Origin: Chloroflexota bacterium
GTDB taxonomy: Bacteria > Chloroflexota > UBA11872
Reading direction: 5' to 3'
Length of the DNA stretch: 62,651 nt
NCBI GenBank assembly: GCA_011523785.1
Contig: WTFW01000192.1
Span: forward strand, 1 to 62,651
Part shown: piece after piece, positions 36,887 to 45,072 of the stretch
Position numbering within the stretch: the stretch's first letter is position 1
Layout: every line of letters begins with the position of its first letter
Notes under the pieces: generated by a model
What the model was told of the DNA's origin: nothing
Database searches by the model: none
What the model saw: the letters and a program-made list of their open reading frames with translations, nothing else
Made by a program: the position numbers and the translations under genes

Positions 36887-38013
36887 TGGCCAAAGTCAAA
36901 GCGGCCGTGATTGGTCTGGGACGTATCGCCAGCACCATCGACGAAGAGCTTGGTGACTTTGACGGCGTTGAGTTCCCGTACGGCCACATCCCCTGCTACA
37001 TGTCCATGCCCGAGGTTGAAGTCGTCGGCATGTCCGACACCTGGGTCGAGCAGCGCGAGGCGGCCGGCGCCAAGTGGGGGTTCGAGGCGCTCTACGCGGA
37101 CTACCGCCAGATGCTGGAGGAGACGCGCCCGGACATCGTCAGCGTCTGTACGTCCGCCAAGCCGCGCGCCGACATCCTGCTGGAGATCGCCAACGGCGGC
37201 TACGGCGTGCGTGCGATCTGGGCCGAGAAGCCCATCACCCTGTCGCTGGCCGAGGCGGATGCCGCCATCGATGCCTGTCGGCGGGCCAATATCGCGCTGG
37301 GGATCAACTGCACGCGCCGCTGGCGCGACGACTATCTGCAAGTGAAAGCCTTGCTCAACGAAGGCGTGATCGGCGACGTGGTATCGGTGGATTCCCGGTC
37401 CAGGTGCAGCCTGTCCCACAACGGCAGCCACTTGATTACCACGCTCACCATGTATGTGCCTGATCGCGCCGTCTCGGTCGTCGGCGAGGCCGAGTTGGAT
37501 GAGGCCAACCCCGACAATGACTTTTCAGGCACCGGTCTGATCAGGTTTCCCGGCAGCATCCGCGGCTACGTTCGCGCCTACGACAACGGGCCGAACGAGA
37601 ACTCCCACGACATCGTCGGTACCGACGGCATGATCCGCATGATGAATGACGCCCGCAGCGTCCAGATATGGACCGCGCACAAGGCGTTGGCCGGCCACCA
37701 GCAGCTTCGGGAGCGTGGCACCTTCGTCCGCCGCCACTTCCCGCCACCGGTCCGGCGCCACAGTGGCGGCGTGAACGCCGTTCGCGACCTCATCCACTGC
37801 AGTGAGTCGGGCGACGATCCGCGCTGCAGCGGCGACGACGCACGCGAGGCCCTCGAAATCGCCATCGCGATCCGGGAATCCGAACGGCGCGGCAATCAGC
37901 CGGTTGACCTGCCGCTGGCCGACCGCAGCGCGCAGATCATCTCCGGCGAAGTCGTCCGCAGCGAACTCCCCCGCGCCATCTTGCGTCAACGGGAGGAAGC
38001 CGCGCAGGCCTGA
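36886..38013 (+). CDS. Gfo/Idh/MocA family oxidoreductase, second of a tandem pair
   Basis: 375 residues. Same architecture as the preceding gene: AAVIGLGRIASTIDEE, WAEKPITLSLAEADAAIDACRRAN, INCTRRWRDDYLQVK, LSHNGSHLITTLTMY and the closing SERRGNQPVDLPLADRS block. Identity between the two is high throughout, so this is a local gene duplication with divergence. Translational coupling through TGATG suggests that both are needed together, perhaps for two related substrates or as a heteromer. Substrate unknown. Confidence 0.87.
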   Translation: MAKVKAAVIGLGRIASTIDEELGDFDGVEFPYGHIPCYMSMPEVEVVGMSDTWVEQREAAGAKWGFEALYADYRQMLEETRPDIVSVCTSAKPRADILLEIANGGYGVRAIWAEKPITLSLAEADAAIDACRRANIALGINCTRRWRDDYLQVKALLNEGVIGDVVSVDSRSRCSLSHNGSHLITTLTMYVPDRAVSVVGEAELDEANPDNDFSGTGLIRFPGSIRGYVRAYDNGPNENSHDIVGTDGMIRMMNDARSVQIWTAHKALAGHQQLRERGTFVRRHFPPPVRRHSGGVNAVRDLIHCSESGDDPRCSGDDAREALEIAIAIRESERRGNQPVDLPLADRSAQIISGEVVRSELPRAILRQREEAAQA

Positions 38014-38067
38014 CCGCAAGGAATGTCCTGGTCGTCGCCCGCCCGGCCCAGCCAGGCGACAGCCGGG

Positions 38068-38904
38068 CTATCCGTGCAGTGGAAAGGCGCGTTCCAGGCC
38101 GTGACGAGCGGCGATCTGAAGAATCGCCTCGTGGATCTCGCCGTTGCTGAAGATGCAGCGACGGCTCTCGGGACCGGCGGGAAGACCTTGCACATTGGAA
38201 ACCCGACCGCGGGCGCACCGCACGAGTAGTCCGGCTCCCGCGTGATCCCACCACTTGACTGTGCTGAACATCGCGCCGTCGTAGCGTCCGGCGGCTACCC
38301 ACGCTGTTTCCAGCGCCGCGGAACCGGTCAAGCGCACGCGATGAAATGTGCGCGCCGCTTCGGCCAGCGCAGCATTGAAGCGGCGGTCATCCTCGGCGTT
38401 GATTCCCCGCTGCGCCCAGGCCACGGTGCTCTGGGACGGCTCCGTCCGTTTCGTTACCTCGATCACGCGACCGTTGAGCCGCGCCGGACCATCAGCCAGC
38501 GCCGTGAACATCTCGTCGCGCACGGGATCGAATATCGCGGCGACTTCGGGTCGGGAGTCGCGTGTGTGAGCCACACTCACGCAGAACTGGGGCTGCCCGC
38601 GGGAGTAATTGTCGGTGCCGTCGAGGGGATCGATTACCCAGACGTCCGGCCCATCGATCTCCTCGTCGTCGGCAAACTCCTCGGAATAGACAGTGTGCGT
38701 AGGAACGAGCTCGTCCAACACGTCGCGAATGGCGCGGTCGGCCGCAAAGTCGGCGTCGGTCACCACCGTGCGTTCGCCCTGCCAGGTTTTCCACTGCACA
38801 CCCAGCAGCTCGGACTCGAAGCTCCGCAGTAACTCGGCACCGGCCGCGCGGGCGGCCAGCTCAGCTATCTCCAGCAGCCTGGCCCGGTCGTTCGGGCCTG
38901 TCAC
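38068..38904 (-). CDS. Inositol monophosphatase family phosphatase
   Basis: 278 residues from GTG 38904, 2 bases after the SRPBCC stop. Metal-site motifs are complete: VVTDADFAADRAI, SEEFADDEE, WVIDPLDGTDNYSRG and KWWDHAGAGLLVRCARG (the WDxAG motif). Family members dephosphorylate inositol phosphates, histidinol phosphate, PAP or fructose-1,6-bisphosphate; the motif details do not decide between these. Cytoplasmic, Mg-dependent. The longer frame upstream lies inside the SRPBCC gene and is not coding. Confidence 0.88.
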   Translation of the reverse strand: MTGPNDRARLLEIAELAARAAGAELLRSFESELLGVQWKTWQGERTVVTDADFAADRAIRDVLDELVPTHTVYSEEFADDEEIDGPDVWVIDPLDGTDNYSRGQPQFCVSVAHTRDSRPEVAAIFDPVRDEMFTALADGPARLNGRVIEVTKRTEPSQSTVAWAQRGINAEDDRRFNAALAEAARTFHRVRLTGSAALETAWVAAGRYDGAMFSTVKWWDHAGAGLLVRCARGRVSNVQGLPAGPESRRCIFSNGEIHEAILQIAARHGLERAFPLHG

Positions 38905-38906
38905 GT

Positions 38907-39347
38907 TCAGGCGGTGGTCGGCATTTCGGCCAGCGCCTTGCGCAGGCCCTGGGTCCAGCCGCGCACATTGCGGCGCAGGCTGAACCGCACAAAGAATCCC
39001 AGCGGGCCCAACGTGCGCGGACCGGACGCGGTCTGGCGGATCCGAACGCCCGTGCCGCCTTCGACCGGACGCAATTCGATGGACATTCCACGGGTGAGTC
39101 CGGCCTTGCTCCCGGTCCATGAGGCCGAGTGGCCCAGGTCAACCTCGGTGATGGTGTAGATGAACGTCATCCGCTCGCGCCCGGTCTTCTGGCGAAATCG
39201 GAAACCCGGCGTCCAATTGCCGGCGGTGAGTCGCTCGGCGTCCTCAATCGTGGTGTTCCACTTCTGCCAGTCGTTGATCGTGCTCACCAGTTGCCAGATT
39301 GTGTTGACTGGCGCCATGAGTTCAACGCTGGCGGTTTCCTCCATCAC
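38907..39347 (-). CDS. SRPBCC-superfamily protein (polyketide cyclase-like)
   Basis: 146 residues. MMEETASVELMAPVNTIWQLVSTINDWQKWNTTI is the first strand and helix pair of an SRPBCC (START/Bet v 1-like) fold, with the N-W-x-x-W segment typical of polyketide_cyc2. Strands then alternate up to GPLGFFVRFSLRRNVRGWTQGLRKALAEMP, the long C-terminal helix. The fold binds hydrophobic ligands; no ligand can be assigned. Cotranscribed with the IMPase-like gene 2 bases downstream. Confidence 0.8.
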   Translation of the reverse strand: MMEETASVELMAPVNTIWQLVSTINDWQKWNTTIEDAERLTAGNWTPGFRFRQKTGRERMTFIYTITEVDLGHSASWTGSKAGLTRGMSIELRPVEGGTGVRIRQTASGPRTLGPLGFFVRFSLRRNVRGWTQGLRKALAEMPTTA

Positions 39348-39480
39348 CTCGTACTCCTAGCCCGCGCCGTACGGAAATCGCGCCCGCGCACCCGGCATCT
39401 TACGCCGCTCAGCGGCCGCTTGCCCTCCTGGGCGCTACGCTACAGCGGTAGAGCCCCGTGTACCGCCCCGAGGAGCGCTG

Positions 39481-40647
39481 ATGGAGCCGCTGGGATTTGT
39501 TGACGCACACGTCCGCGACCTGCGCGAGCGCGGGCTCTTTCGGCCGCTCCCGGTCCTGGAGTCACCGCAGGGTCCGCGCATCCGTATCGGCGGCCGTGAA
39601 CTCATCAACATGTCGTCGAACGACTACCTCGGCCTGGCCAACGATGCGGCCTTGCGCGAGGCGGCCATGGCCGGTGCCAAGACGTGGGGCGGCGGCGCCG
39701 GCGCGGTGCGCACGATCGCCGGCACGCTGGACGTGCACCAGGCACTGGAAGCCGAAATCGCCGCCTGGAAGGGCGTGGAGGCCACGCTGGTCTTTCAGTC
39801 GGGCTTTGCCGGCAACCTGGGCACCATCCCGGCTCTGGTCGGGCGTGGCGACGTGATTCTCAGCGATGAACTAAACCACGCCAGCATCATCGACGGCTGC
39901 CGGCTGAGCCGCGCGGAGATTCGCCGCTTTGCGCATGCGGATGCCGACTCGCTGCGCGAGCAGCTGGCCGGTTGCACCGCGGACCAGCGCAAGCTCGTCG
40001 TGACGGACGGCGTCTTCAGCATGGACGGGGATATCGCGCCGCTGCCGGACATTTGCGACGCGGCGGAGGCGTATGGCGCCATGGTGATGGTGGATGACGC
40101 CCACGGGAGCGGGGTTCTGGGCCGAGGCGGGCGCGGCAGCGTGGATCACTTTGGCCTGCACGGGCGCGTGCAGGTGCAGTTGGGCACCCTCTCGAAAGCC
40201 ATAGGCTCCATGGGCGGATACATCGCCGGTAGCCAGGCTCTGCGCGACTACCTCACGCACACGGCCCGGCCTGTGCTGTTTTCCACTTCGCACCCGCCTG
40301 CCGTGGTCGAAACCACGCGGGCAGCGATTCGAGTGCTTACCCGGGAACCGGAACGAGTCGAACGGCTGTGGGACAACGCCCGCTTTTTCAAGCAGGGGCT
40401 GTCCGACCTGGGCATGGACCTGGGACGCAGCGCCACCCCCATCACGCCCGTGATCGTGGGCGAGGCGGAGCGCGCCCACGCGCTGAGCGACCGTCTACGG
40501 CAGCGGGGCGTCTTCGTTCAGAGCGTGGCTTTCCCAACCGTTCCTCGAGACGCCGCTAGGGTTCGGGCCATGGTCAGCGCCGCCCACAGCCGGGACGACC
40601 TGGCCCAGGCCATCGACGCCTTCGGCGAGGCGATGCGCGGTCTCTAA
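39481..40647 (+). CDS. Alpha-oxoamine synthase: 2-amino-3-ketobutyrate CoA ligase or KAPA synthase
   Basis: 388 residues, PLP-dependent. The PLP lysine is K239 in QLGTLSKAIGSMGGYIAG; D205 and H208 in VMVDDAHGSG, the SSNDYLGLA start and GGGAGAVRTIAGTLDVHQALE are all conserved. The G-A-V-R-T-I-x-G-T block is closer to glycine C-acetyltransferase (Kbl, threonine breakdown), but 8-amino-7-oxononanoate synthase (BioF) shares it and many bacteria use one bifunctional enzyme. No bio genes or threonine dehydrogenase are adjacent. GAGGAGCG precedes ATG 39481. Confidence 0.85.
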   Translation: MEPLGFVDAHVRDLRERGLFRPLPVLESPQGPRIRIGGRELINMSSNDYLGLANDAALREAAMAGAKTWGGGAGAVRTIAGTLDVHQALEAEIAAWKGVEATLVFQSGFAGNLGTIPALVGRGDVILSDELNHASIIDGCRLSRAEIRRFAHADADSLREQLAGCTADQRKLVVTDGVFSMDGDIAPLPDICDAAEAYGAMVMVDDAHGSGVLGRGGRGSVDHFGLHGRVQVQLGTLSKAIGSMGGYIAGSQALRDYLTHTARPVLFSTSHPPAVVETTRAAIRVLTREPERVERLWDNARFFKQGLSDLGMDLGRSATPITPVIVGEAERAHALSDRLRQRGVFVQSVAFPTVPRDAARVRAMVSAAHSRDDLAQAIDAFGEAMRGL

Positions 40648-40715
40648 CCCTCCGCGCTCTCGAACGACGGCGGGGCGGTGCTAGCATCGCGACCCGCGCC
40701 CGCCCGGAGTCTGAG

Positions 40716-41783
40716 GTGTCCGAGTCGCTTGAAGATCTGCGGCGAGAAATTGACTCCCTGGACAAGCAGTTGGTCACGCTGCTCGGGCAGCGCGCCGAGC
40801 TGGTCCAACAGATCGGTCACAGGAAGGCGGACACCGGCACCCCGGTCTTCGACCCGGGACGCGAGCGCGACGTGCTGGAGCGTGTCACGGCAATCAACCC
40901 TGGACCCTACGAGGACGACCACATCCAGGCGATCTACCGCGAGATCATGGCTGCCTCGCGGAGCCTCGAGGAGCCGCCGCGCGTTGGCTATCTGGGCCCT
41001 CCCCACACCTTCAGCCACCAGGCCGCGCAGCAGTACTTCGGCCGAATTGCCGACCTGACGCCGCTTAGTTCATTTAGCGATATCTTCGACTTCGTCGATC
41101 GCTCTCCGCGCGTCTCGGGCGTCGTCCCCATCGAGAACACCACCAGCGGCACGATTGGTGAGACGCTCGACCTTTTCGTCACCCGCAATGTCCACATCCA
41201 GGCCGAGGTTCAGCTGCCTGTCTCCCACAACCTGTTGGCGATCTCCGATGCCGGTGACTGGACCCGCGTCTACTCCCACCCACACGCCATTGCCCAGTGC
41301 CGAGGGTGGATTCAGCGTCATCTCGGCGCGACGCCGCTCATCGAAGTGGCCAGCACGGCGGAAGCCGCTCGGCGCGCCGCCGGCGAACCCAATACCGCCG
41401 CCATCGGCCCGCTGAGCGCGGCCGAGGCCTTTGGCCTGGAGGTCCTGAGCCAGGACATCCAGGACGTGGCATCAAACCGAACCCGCTTCTACGTGATCGG
41501 CGACAAGCCGTCGGCCCGCACCGGCCGAGACAAAATGGCGCTGATGGTGGCCGTCCACGACCGCGTCGGCGCGCTCCACGACGTGCTCAGCTGCCTGCGC
41601 GACCATGACCTCAACCTCAGCTTCATCCAGTCCCGTCCCTCGCGGCTGAAGCCCGACGACTACATTTTTTTCCTGGAAATGATGGGGCACCCGGATGAAT
41701 CGGCGGTTCAAGATGCCCTGCGCATGCTCGGGGAGTCGACGGTCCTCACGCGCGTTCTCGGCGCCTGGCCGGTCGAGAACTGA
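40716..41783 (+). CDS. pheA: Chorismate mutase / prephenate dehydratase (P-protein)
   Basis: 355 residues from GTG 40716. Residues 1-80 form a chorismate mutase AroQ helix bundle (LRREIDSLDKQLVTLLGQRAELVQQIGHRK). Residues 88-270 form the dehydratase (VGYLGPPHTFSHQAA, VVPIENTTSGTIGETLDLF and S-N-R-T-R-F at 253-258, with catalytic Thr). A C-terminal ACT domain (KMALMVAVHDRVGALHDVLSCLRDHDLNLSFIQSRPSR) should give phenylalanine feedback control. It catalyses chorismate to prephenate to phenylpyruvate. Runs towards pyrF and ends 10 bases from it. Confidence 0.95.
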   Translation: MSESLEDLRREIDSLDKQLVTLLGQRAELVQQIGHRKADTGTPVFDPGRERDVLERVTAINPGPYEDDHIQAIYREIMAASRSLEEPPRVGYLGPPHTFSHQAAQQYFGRIADLTPLSSFSDIFDFVDRSPRVSGVVPIENTTSGTIGETLDLFVTRNVHIQAEVQLPVSHNLLAISDAGDWTRVYSHPHAIAQCRGWIQRHLGATPLIEVASTAEAARRAAGEPNTAAIGPLSAAEAFGLEVLSQDIQDVASNRTRFYVIGDKPSARTGRDKMALMVAVHDRVGALHDVLSCLRDHDLNLSFIQSRPSRLKPDDYIFFLEMMGHPDESAVQDALRMLGESTVLTRVLGAWPVEN

Positions 41784-41793
41784 GCGCAGCCTC

Positions 41794-42636
41794 TCAGCCG
41801 ATGCGGGCCGCCTCGATTGCCGACCGCATTTCCTCAACCTTGGCCCGCACCGCCTGCGCGTAATCCGGGCCGTCGCCAGCCCACAGCGCCGAACGCCCTG
41901 CGTTAACCAGCACGCCCTCTGGCGCCGGGCCAAAGCCAGCCCGCACTGTGGATTCCAGCGCCCCGCCCTGCGCGCCCACGCCTGGCGCCAGGATCGGCAT
42001 ACGCGGAGTCAATTCACGCACCGTGACAACGTCGTCAGGACGGGTGGCGCCCACCACCACGCCCAGGTTTTCATGTTCGTTCCATTCAGCCAGCCGTTGC
42101 GCGAGCCGAAGGTAAACCGACTCGCCCCGCGCCGTAACGAGACCCTGGATGTCGTCGGCACCGGGATTGCTGCTGCGCAGCCACGCAAAGGCGCCGCGGT
42201 CCGGCCGTTCAATCAGCGGCTGGATCGCGTCCAGCCCTCCCCACGGATTGAAGGTGATAGCGTCGGCGTCGAGGTAGTCGAACAGGAAGCTGGCATACCG
42301 TTCGGACGTGTCGGTCACATCGCCAACCTTGTTGTCCGCAATCAGCAGTGCGCGGTCACCAATGGCGTCGCGCAAGTCACGCAGCAATTCCAGGCCGCCG
42401 GATCCCAGCGCCAGATAGAACGGAACGTTTGGCTTGAAGGCCACAACCGTGTCCGCGCAGGCATCAACGACCGAGAAGAGAAACTCGCGCGCGCCGTCCA
42501 ACGAGCGGGGGAGGCACGCCGGCAAGCGCTCCAGGTCCAGATCGAGTCCCAGGCACACCCAGGATCGCTTGGCCTCAGCTTCGTGCCAGAGACGTGTGGC
42601 GAATCCTGTATCTCCGTGGCCGGACATCGCGGTCAT
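41794..42636 (-). CDS. pyrF: Orotidine 5'-phosphate decarboxylase, type 2
   Basis: 280 residues from ATG 42636; a second ATG lies 9 bases in. Forms UMP in pyrimidine synthesis. WVCLGLDLDLERLP is the first barrel strand, VVAFKPNVPFYLALG carries the lysine, LLIADNKVGDVTDTSERYA is the catalytic D-x-K-x2-D region in its type 2 form, and ILAPGVGAQGGALE with VLVNAGRSALWA closes the phosphate site. The length fits type 2 enzymes rather than the shorter type 1. No other pyr gene is nearby. Confidence 0.92.
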   Translation of the reverse strand: MTAMSGHGDTGFATRLWHEAEAKRSWVCLGLDLDLERLPACLPRSLDGAREFLFSVVDACADTVVAFKPNVPFYLALGSGGLELLRDLRDAIGDRALLIADNKVGDVTDTSERYASFLFDYLDADAITFNPWGGLDAIQPLIERPDRGAFAWLRSSNPGADDIQGLVTARGESVYLRLAQRLAEWNEHENLGVVVGATRPDDVVTVRELTPRMPILAPGVGAQGGALESTVRAGFGPAPEGVLVNAGRSALWAGDGPDYAQAVRAKVEEMRSAIEAARIG

Positions 42637-42669
42637 GCCGTCACTCGCCAGGACGCGGGGTCTGCCCTT

Positions 42670-42698
42670 TTGAGACCGAAGCACGTCAGTCCTATACT
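42670..42698 (+). promoter_or_regulatory. Sigma-70-type promoter of the LysM gene
   Basis: TTGAGA (42670-42675) and TATACT (42693-42698) with a 17-base spacer, 46 bases upstream of the LysM ATG. One of the best promoter matches in the window. Confidence 0.65.
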
Positions 42699-42744
42699 CG
42701 GCCCCGCGCGAAACGCCAATAGGCGCCAGCCGCTGGGGGCAGGC

Positions 42745-42972
42745 ATGGGTCTCTTAGATTTCCTGAAGCGCGAGAAGAAAGTGACGGCCGTCCGCCACAC
42801 GATCAAGGTGATGCCTCGCGAGACCCTACGAACGATCGCCGAGCGCGAATACGGCGACCAGGACAAGTGGGAGATCATCTTCAACAAGAACAAGTGGCGG
42901 TTCGACGGGGCCGATCCGAGCACGATTTATCCTGGCATGGACCTGGATATTCCGGAGATCGAATCGGACTAA
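42745..42972 (+). CDS. Small LysM-domain protein
   Basis: 75 residues from ATG 42745. After a charged N-terminus (MGLLDFLKREKK) a single LysM domain fills the rest: VRHTIKVMPRETLRTIAEREYGDQDKWEIIFNKNKWR, then IYPGMDLDIPEIESD. LysM domains bind N-acetylglucosamine polymers or act as protein-protein modules. No signal peptide is visible, so it may act inside the cell, as BON/LysM proteins such as Kbp do. A near-consensus promoter drives it alone; two tRNA genes follow on the other strand. Confidence 0.8.
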   Translation: MGLLDFLKREKKVTAVRHTIKVMPRETLRTIAEREYGDQDKWEIIFNKNKWRFDGADPSTIYPGMDLDIPEIESD

Positions 42973-43001
42973 CGCCGGAACTTGGGCTTCTGACCATCAG
43001 G

Positions 43002-43087
43002 TGCCGAAGGTCGGGATCGAACCGACACGAGGGATGAACCTCACTGGTTTTTGAGACCAGCGCGTCTACCAGTTCCGCCACTTCGGC
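43002..43087 (-). tRNA. tRNA-Leu (CAA anticodon)
   Basis: On the minus strand: acceptor GCCGAAG/CTTCGGC, anticodon stem CTGGT/ACCAG with loop CTCAAAA (anticodon CAA), a long class II variable arm and T-arm around TTCGATC. The discriminator is A; the next bases are CCT, so CCA is not fully encoded. Reads TTG codons. Confidence 0.93.
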
Positions 43088-43089
43088 CA

Positions 43090-43165
43090 TGGCAGGAGTG
43101 GAGGGACTCGAACCCCCGACCTACGGTTTTGGAGACCGTTGCTCTTCCAGCTGAGCTACACTCCT
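43090..43165 (-). tRNA. tRNA-Trp (CCA anticodon)
   Basis: Minus strand: acceptor AGGAGTG/CACTCCT, D-arm with AGCTCAGCTGGAAGAGC, anticodon stem ACGGT/ACCGT with loop CTCCAAA (anticodon CCA), T-loop TTCGAGT, discriminator G and an encoded CCA (43090-43092). It lies 2 bases from tRNA-Leu, so the two are cotranscribed. Confidence 0.95.
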
Positions 43166-43286
43166 CGGCTCTTCGTACGCTAGCACAGGGGACCTTTCCA
43201 ATCCCCGCGTGAGGCGCGCCTCCGCGCCCACAACCCGCAGCTATGGCGGGGCCCTGGTGGCGTCTCCTGGACCGACTACGCCACCC

Positions 43287-43877
43287 ATGACCGACCTGCC
43301 GGCCGACCTCACGTTTCGAGCGGTAGAGATTTCGACCTGGCCTGACTTCGAGCGCCTGTTTTCGTCGCGCGGCGCGCCACACTATTGCTGGTGCCGGGTG
43401 TACAGGGCGACACGCGGCTCGTCCCGTCAGGCTGACCGCACGGAGGCTAGAGCCGCGATGTGCGAGCGGATTCACCAGGGGATGCACGTAGGGGTGCTGG
43501 CCTTCGCCGACGGCGAACCGGTCGGGTGGTGCTCAGTCGGGCCGCGACCGACGTTTCCACGGCTTAGGACGACAACCGTCAGCGGCGCGGCCGATCCAGA
43601 CGATTCGTCGGTCTGGTCACTGACGTGTTTCTTCGTGCCGCGACGATTTCGCAAGCGCGGGCTGGCGTCGCGCCTGCTGCAAGCGGCCGTTGATCACGCG
43701 CGCAGGCAAGGAGCCAAGGCAGTGGAGGCCTATCCGGTGGATCTGGATTCGCCGGGCTACCGGTTCGGCGGGTTCCGGCCGATGTTCCGGGCCGCCGGCT
43801 TCCGGGAACTCGGTCGCCTCGGCAAGCGACGGTACGTCGCGCGCCTGGACCTACGCGTCGCCTCAACCAATCCGTAG
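43287..43877 (+). CDS. GNAT family N-acetyltransferase
   Basis: 196 residues from ATG 43287 (MTDLPADLTFRAVEIS). The acetyl-CoA site is VWSLTCFFVPRRFRKRGLASRLLQAAVDHARRQGAKAVEAYPVD, with R-R-F-R-K-R-G-L-A matching the Q/RxxGxG/A loop. The N-terminal half has HYCWCRVYRATRG and GWCSVGPR blocks, seen in a subgroup of GNATs of unknown substrate that carry a YCWC-like segment. A single gene, convergent with another GNAT gene. Confidence 0.85.
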   Translation: MTDLPADLTFRAVEISTWPDFERLFSSRGAPHYCWCRVYRATRGSSRQADRTEARAAMCERIHQGMHVGVLAFADGEPVGWCSVGPRPTFPRLRTTTVSGAADPDDSSVWSLTCFFVPRRFRKRGLASRLLQAAVDHARRQGAKAVEAYPVDLDSPGYRFGGFRPMFRAAGFRELGRLGKRRYVARLDLRVASTNP

Positions 43878-43893
43878 CCGGAGCTCGCGGCGC

Positions 43894-44649
43894 TCACCGT
43901 CGCCGCGGCGTGTACGAGTAGAGCGTGCCGATCTGCTCATATCCCACCAAGGGATACAGCAAAGCTCCGGTGTGGCTCGCGGCCAGGACGGCAAGTTGCG
44001 AGCCGTGCGATCGGTCGTCGCGCAGCATCCGGCACATCAGGGCACGGCCGATGCCGCGGCGCCTGAACTCGGGCTTGACGTACAGGTTGGCGCACCAGGT
44101 CGCCCCGGCTACATCGATGCTGGTGACCCAACCCGCCGGATCGCCATCTTCCAGGGCGGCGTACATGCGCAATGGCGCATCCGCGTCGAGGTGTTCGGGG
44201 AGGATCTGCCGCCGACGGACCGCCTTGTTCACCTTGTTGGCCAGCGCCGGATCCAGCACGCGTACGATCTTTATCGGTGACGTGAGGCGCGGAATCCGAC
44301 GCAGGTGGTGGACCATGATCGGCTCGGTGAATCCCAGGCGGTGGTCCAGCGCCCGGTAACCGGCCCGCATTGGCTCGTCCGACTCTCCGGTTGCGCAGAT
44401 CGCGCAAACGGCGTATCGGCCGCGCGTGTGCCGCCTCACGATCTCCACGGTCTGCCCGGGCGTGACGCCATGCGCGACCCACTCTTCGCGTCGATACCGG
44501 CCGCGTTTTCGCGGGGCGTCGCGGGTCACCCAGAGGCCCTCGACACGCTCGGCCAGGTAGGGGTGCGTGAAACTACGCGGGACGCAGATCCCTCGAGCGA
44601 AGACTTCCAGCGCCGTATCCAGAAGGCGACCGGGGTCCGCCTCGATCAC
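43894..44649 (-). CDS. GNAT family N-acetyltransferase
   Basis: 251 residues. The acetyl-CoA-binding core is in the last third: AGWVTSIDVAGATWCANLYVKPEFRRRGIGRALMCRMLRDD (R-R-R-G-I-G-R-A), then LAVLAASHTGALLYPLVGYEQIGTLYSYTPRRR, the usual V-G-Y/F-x-x-I-G-x-L-x-x-Y end. The N-terminal half (residues 1-130) is not recognisable and may carry substrate specificity. Two GNAT genes end to end suggest no common function beyond the family. Confidence 0.83.
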   Translation of the reverse strand: MIEADPGRLLDTALEVFARGICVPRSFTHPYLAERVEGLWVTRDAPRKRGRYRREEWVAHGVTPGQTVEIVRRHTRGRYAVCAICATGESDEPMRAGYRALDHRLGFTEPIMVHHLRRIPRLTSPIKIVRVLDPALANKVNKAVRRRQILPEHLDADAPLRMYAALEDGDPAGWVTSIDVAGATWCANLYVKPEFRRRGIGRALMCRMLRDDRSHGSQLAVLAASHTGALLYPLVGYEQIGTLYSYTPRRR

Positions 44650-44680
44650 GATGGCTCCGCAATTCGTACGGCTTTCCGGC

Positions 44681-44755
44681 TGGCTCCTCGGGCAGGACTC
44701 GAACCTGCAACCCTGCGGTTAACAGCCGCACGCTCTACCATTGAGCTACCGAGGA
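44681..44755 (-). tRNA. tRNA-Asn (GTT anticodon)
   Basis: Minus strand: acceptor TCCTCGG/CCGAGGA, D-arm TAGCTCAATGGTAGAGC, anticodon stem TGCGG/CCGCA with loop CTGTTAA (anticodon GTT), T-loop TTCGAGT, discriminator G and an encoded CCA (44681-44683). Confidence 0.95.
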
Positions 44756-44817
44756 ATGGCCTACTGACACAAAGACTCGCTGCGGAGCCGAACCCGCCAC
44801 AAGTCGCCGTCCTGCGG

Positions 44818-44928
44818 CTAGGCGCCCGCTTCCGACTCGTCTTCGACGCCCATCAGGCTCTTGGCTTTTCGGAACAGGACCGCCAAGACCCCAACGACGA
44901 CGGCAAGTACGCCAAGTTTCTTGATCAT
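44818..44928 (-). CDS. Possible 36-residue single-TM microprotein
   Basis: Reading from ATG 44928: a Lys-Lys N-terminus, one hydrophobic segment LGVLAVVVGVLAVLF, a basic stop-transfer R-K-A-K and an acidic tail ending EDESEAGA. This N-in, single-span layout is common among short bacterial membrane peptides. No convincing Shine-Dalgarno sequence is seen and codon evidence is thin at this length. It lies between tRNA-Asn and moeA on the opposite strand from moeA. Confidence 0.4.
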   Translation of the reverse strand: MIKKLGVLAVVVGVLAVLFRKAKSLMGVEDESEAGA

Positions 44929-45072
44929 CTGATGTGCCCGTGGGTCACCGACTGCAAGGAGATAAGGCGAGAATAACAGAGTCCGATCGTCCGCCCGCTC
45001 CCCAACCGAGTCGCGGCGAGATCCCTCGCTTTCGCGGCTAAACTTGGCCGATGCCAGAGCCGGGTCACCTGA

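Noticed and set aside
38041..38068. Terminator between the tandem oxidoreductases and the IMPase gene
   Set aside because: A GCCCGGC/GCCGGGC pair with a 14-base loop is present, but it is short, has no T-run and touches the IMPase stop.
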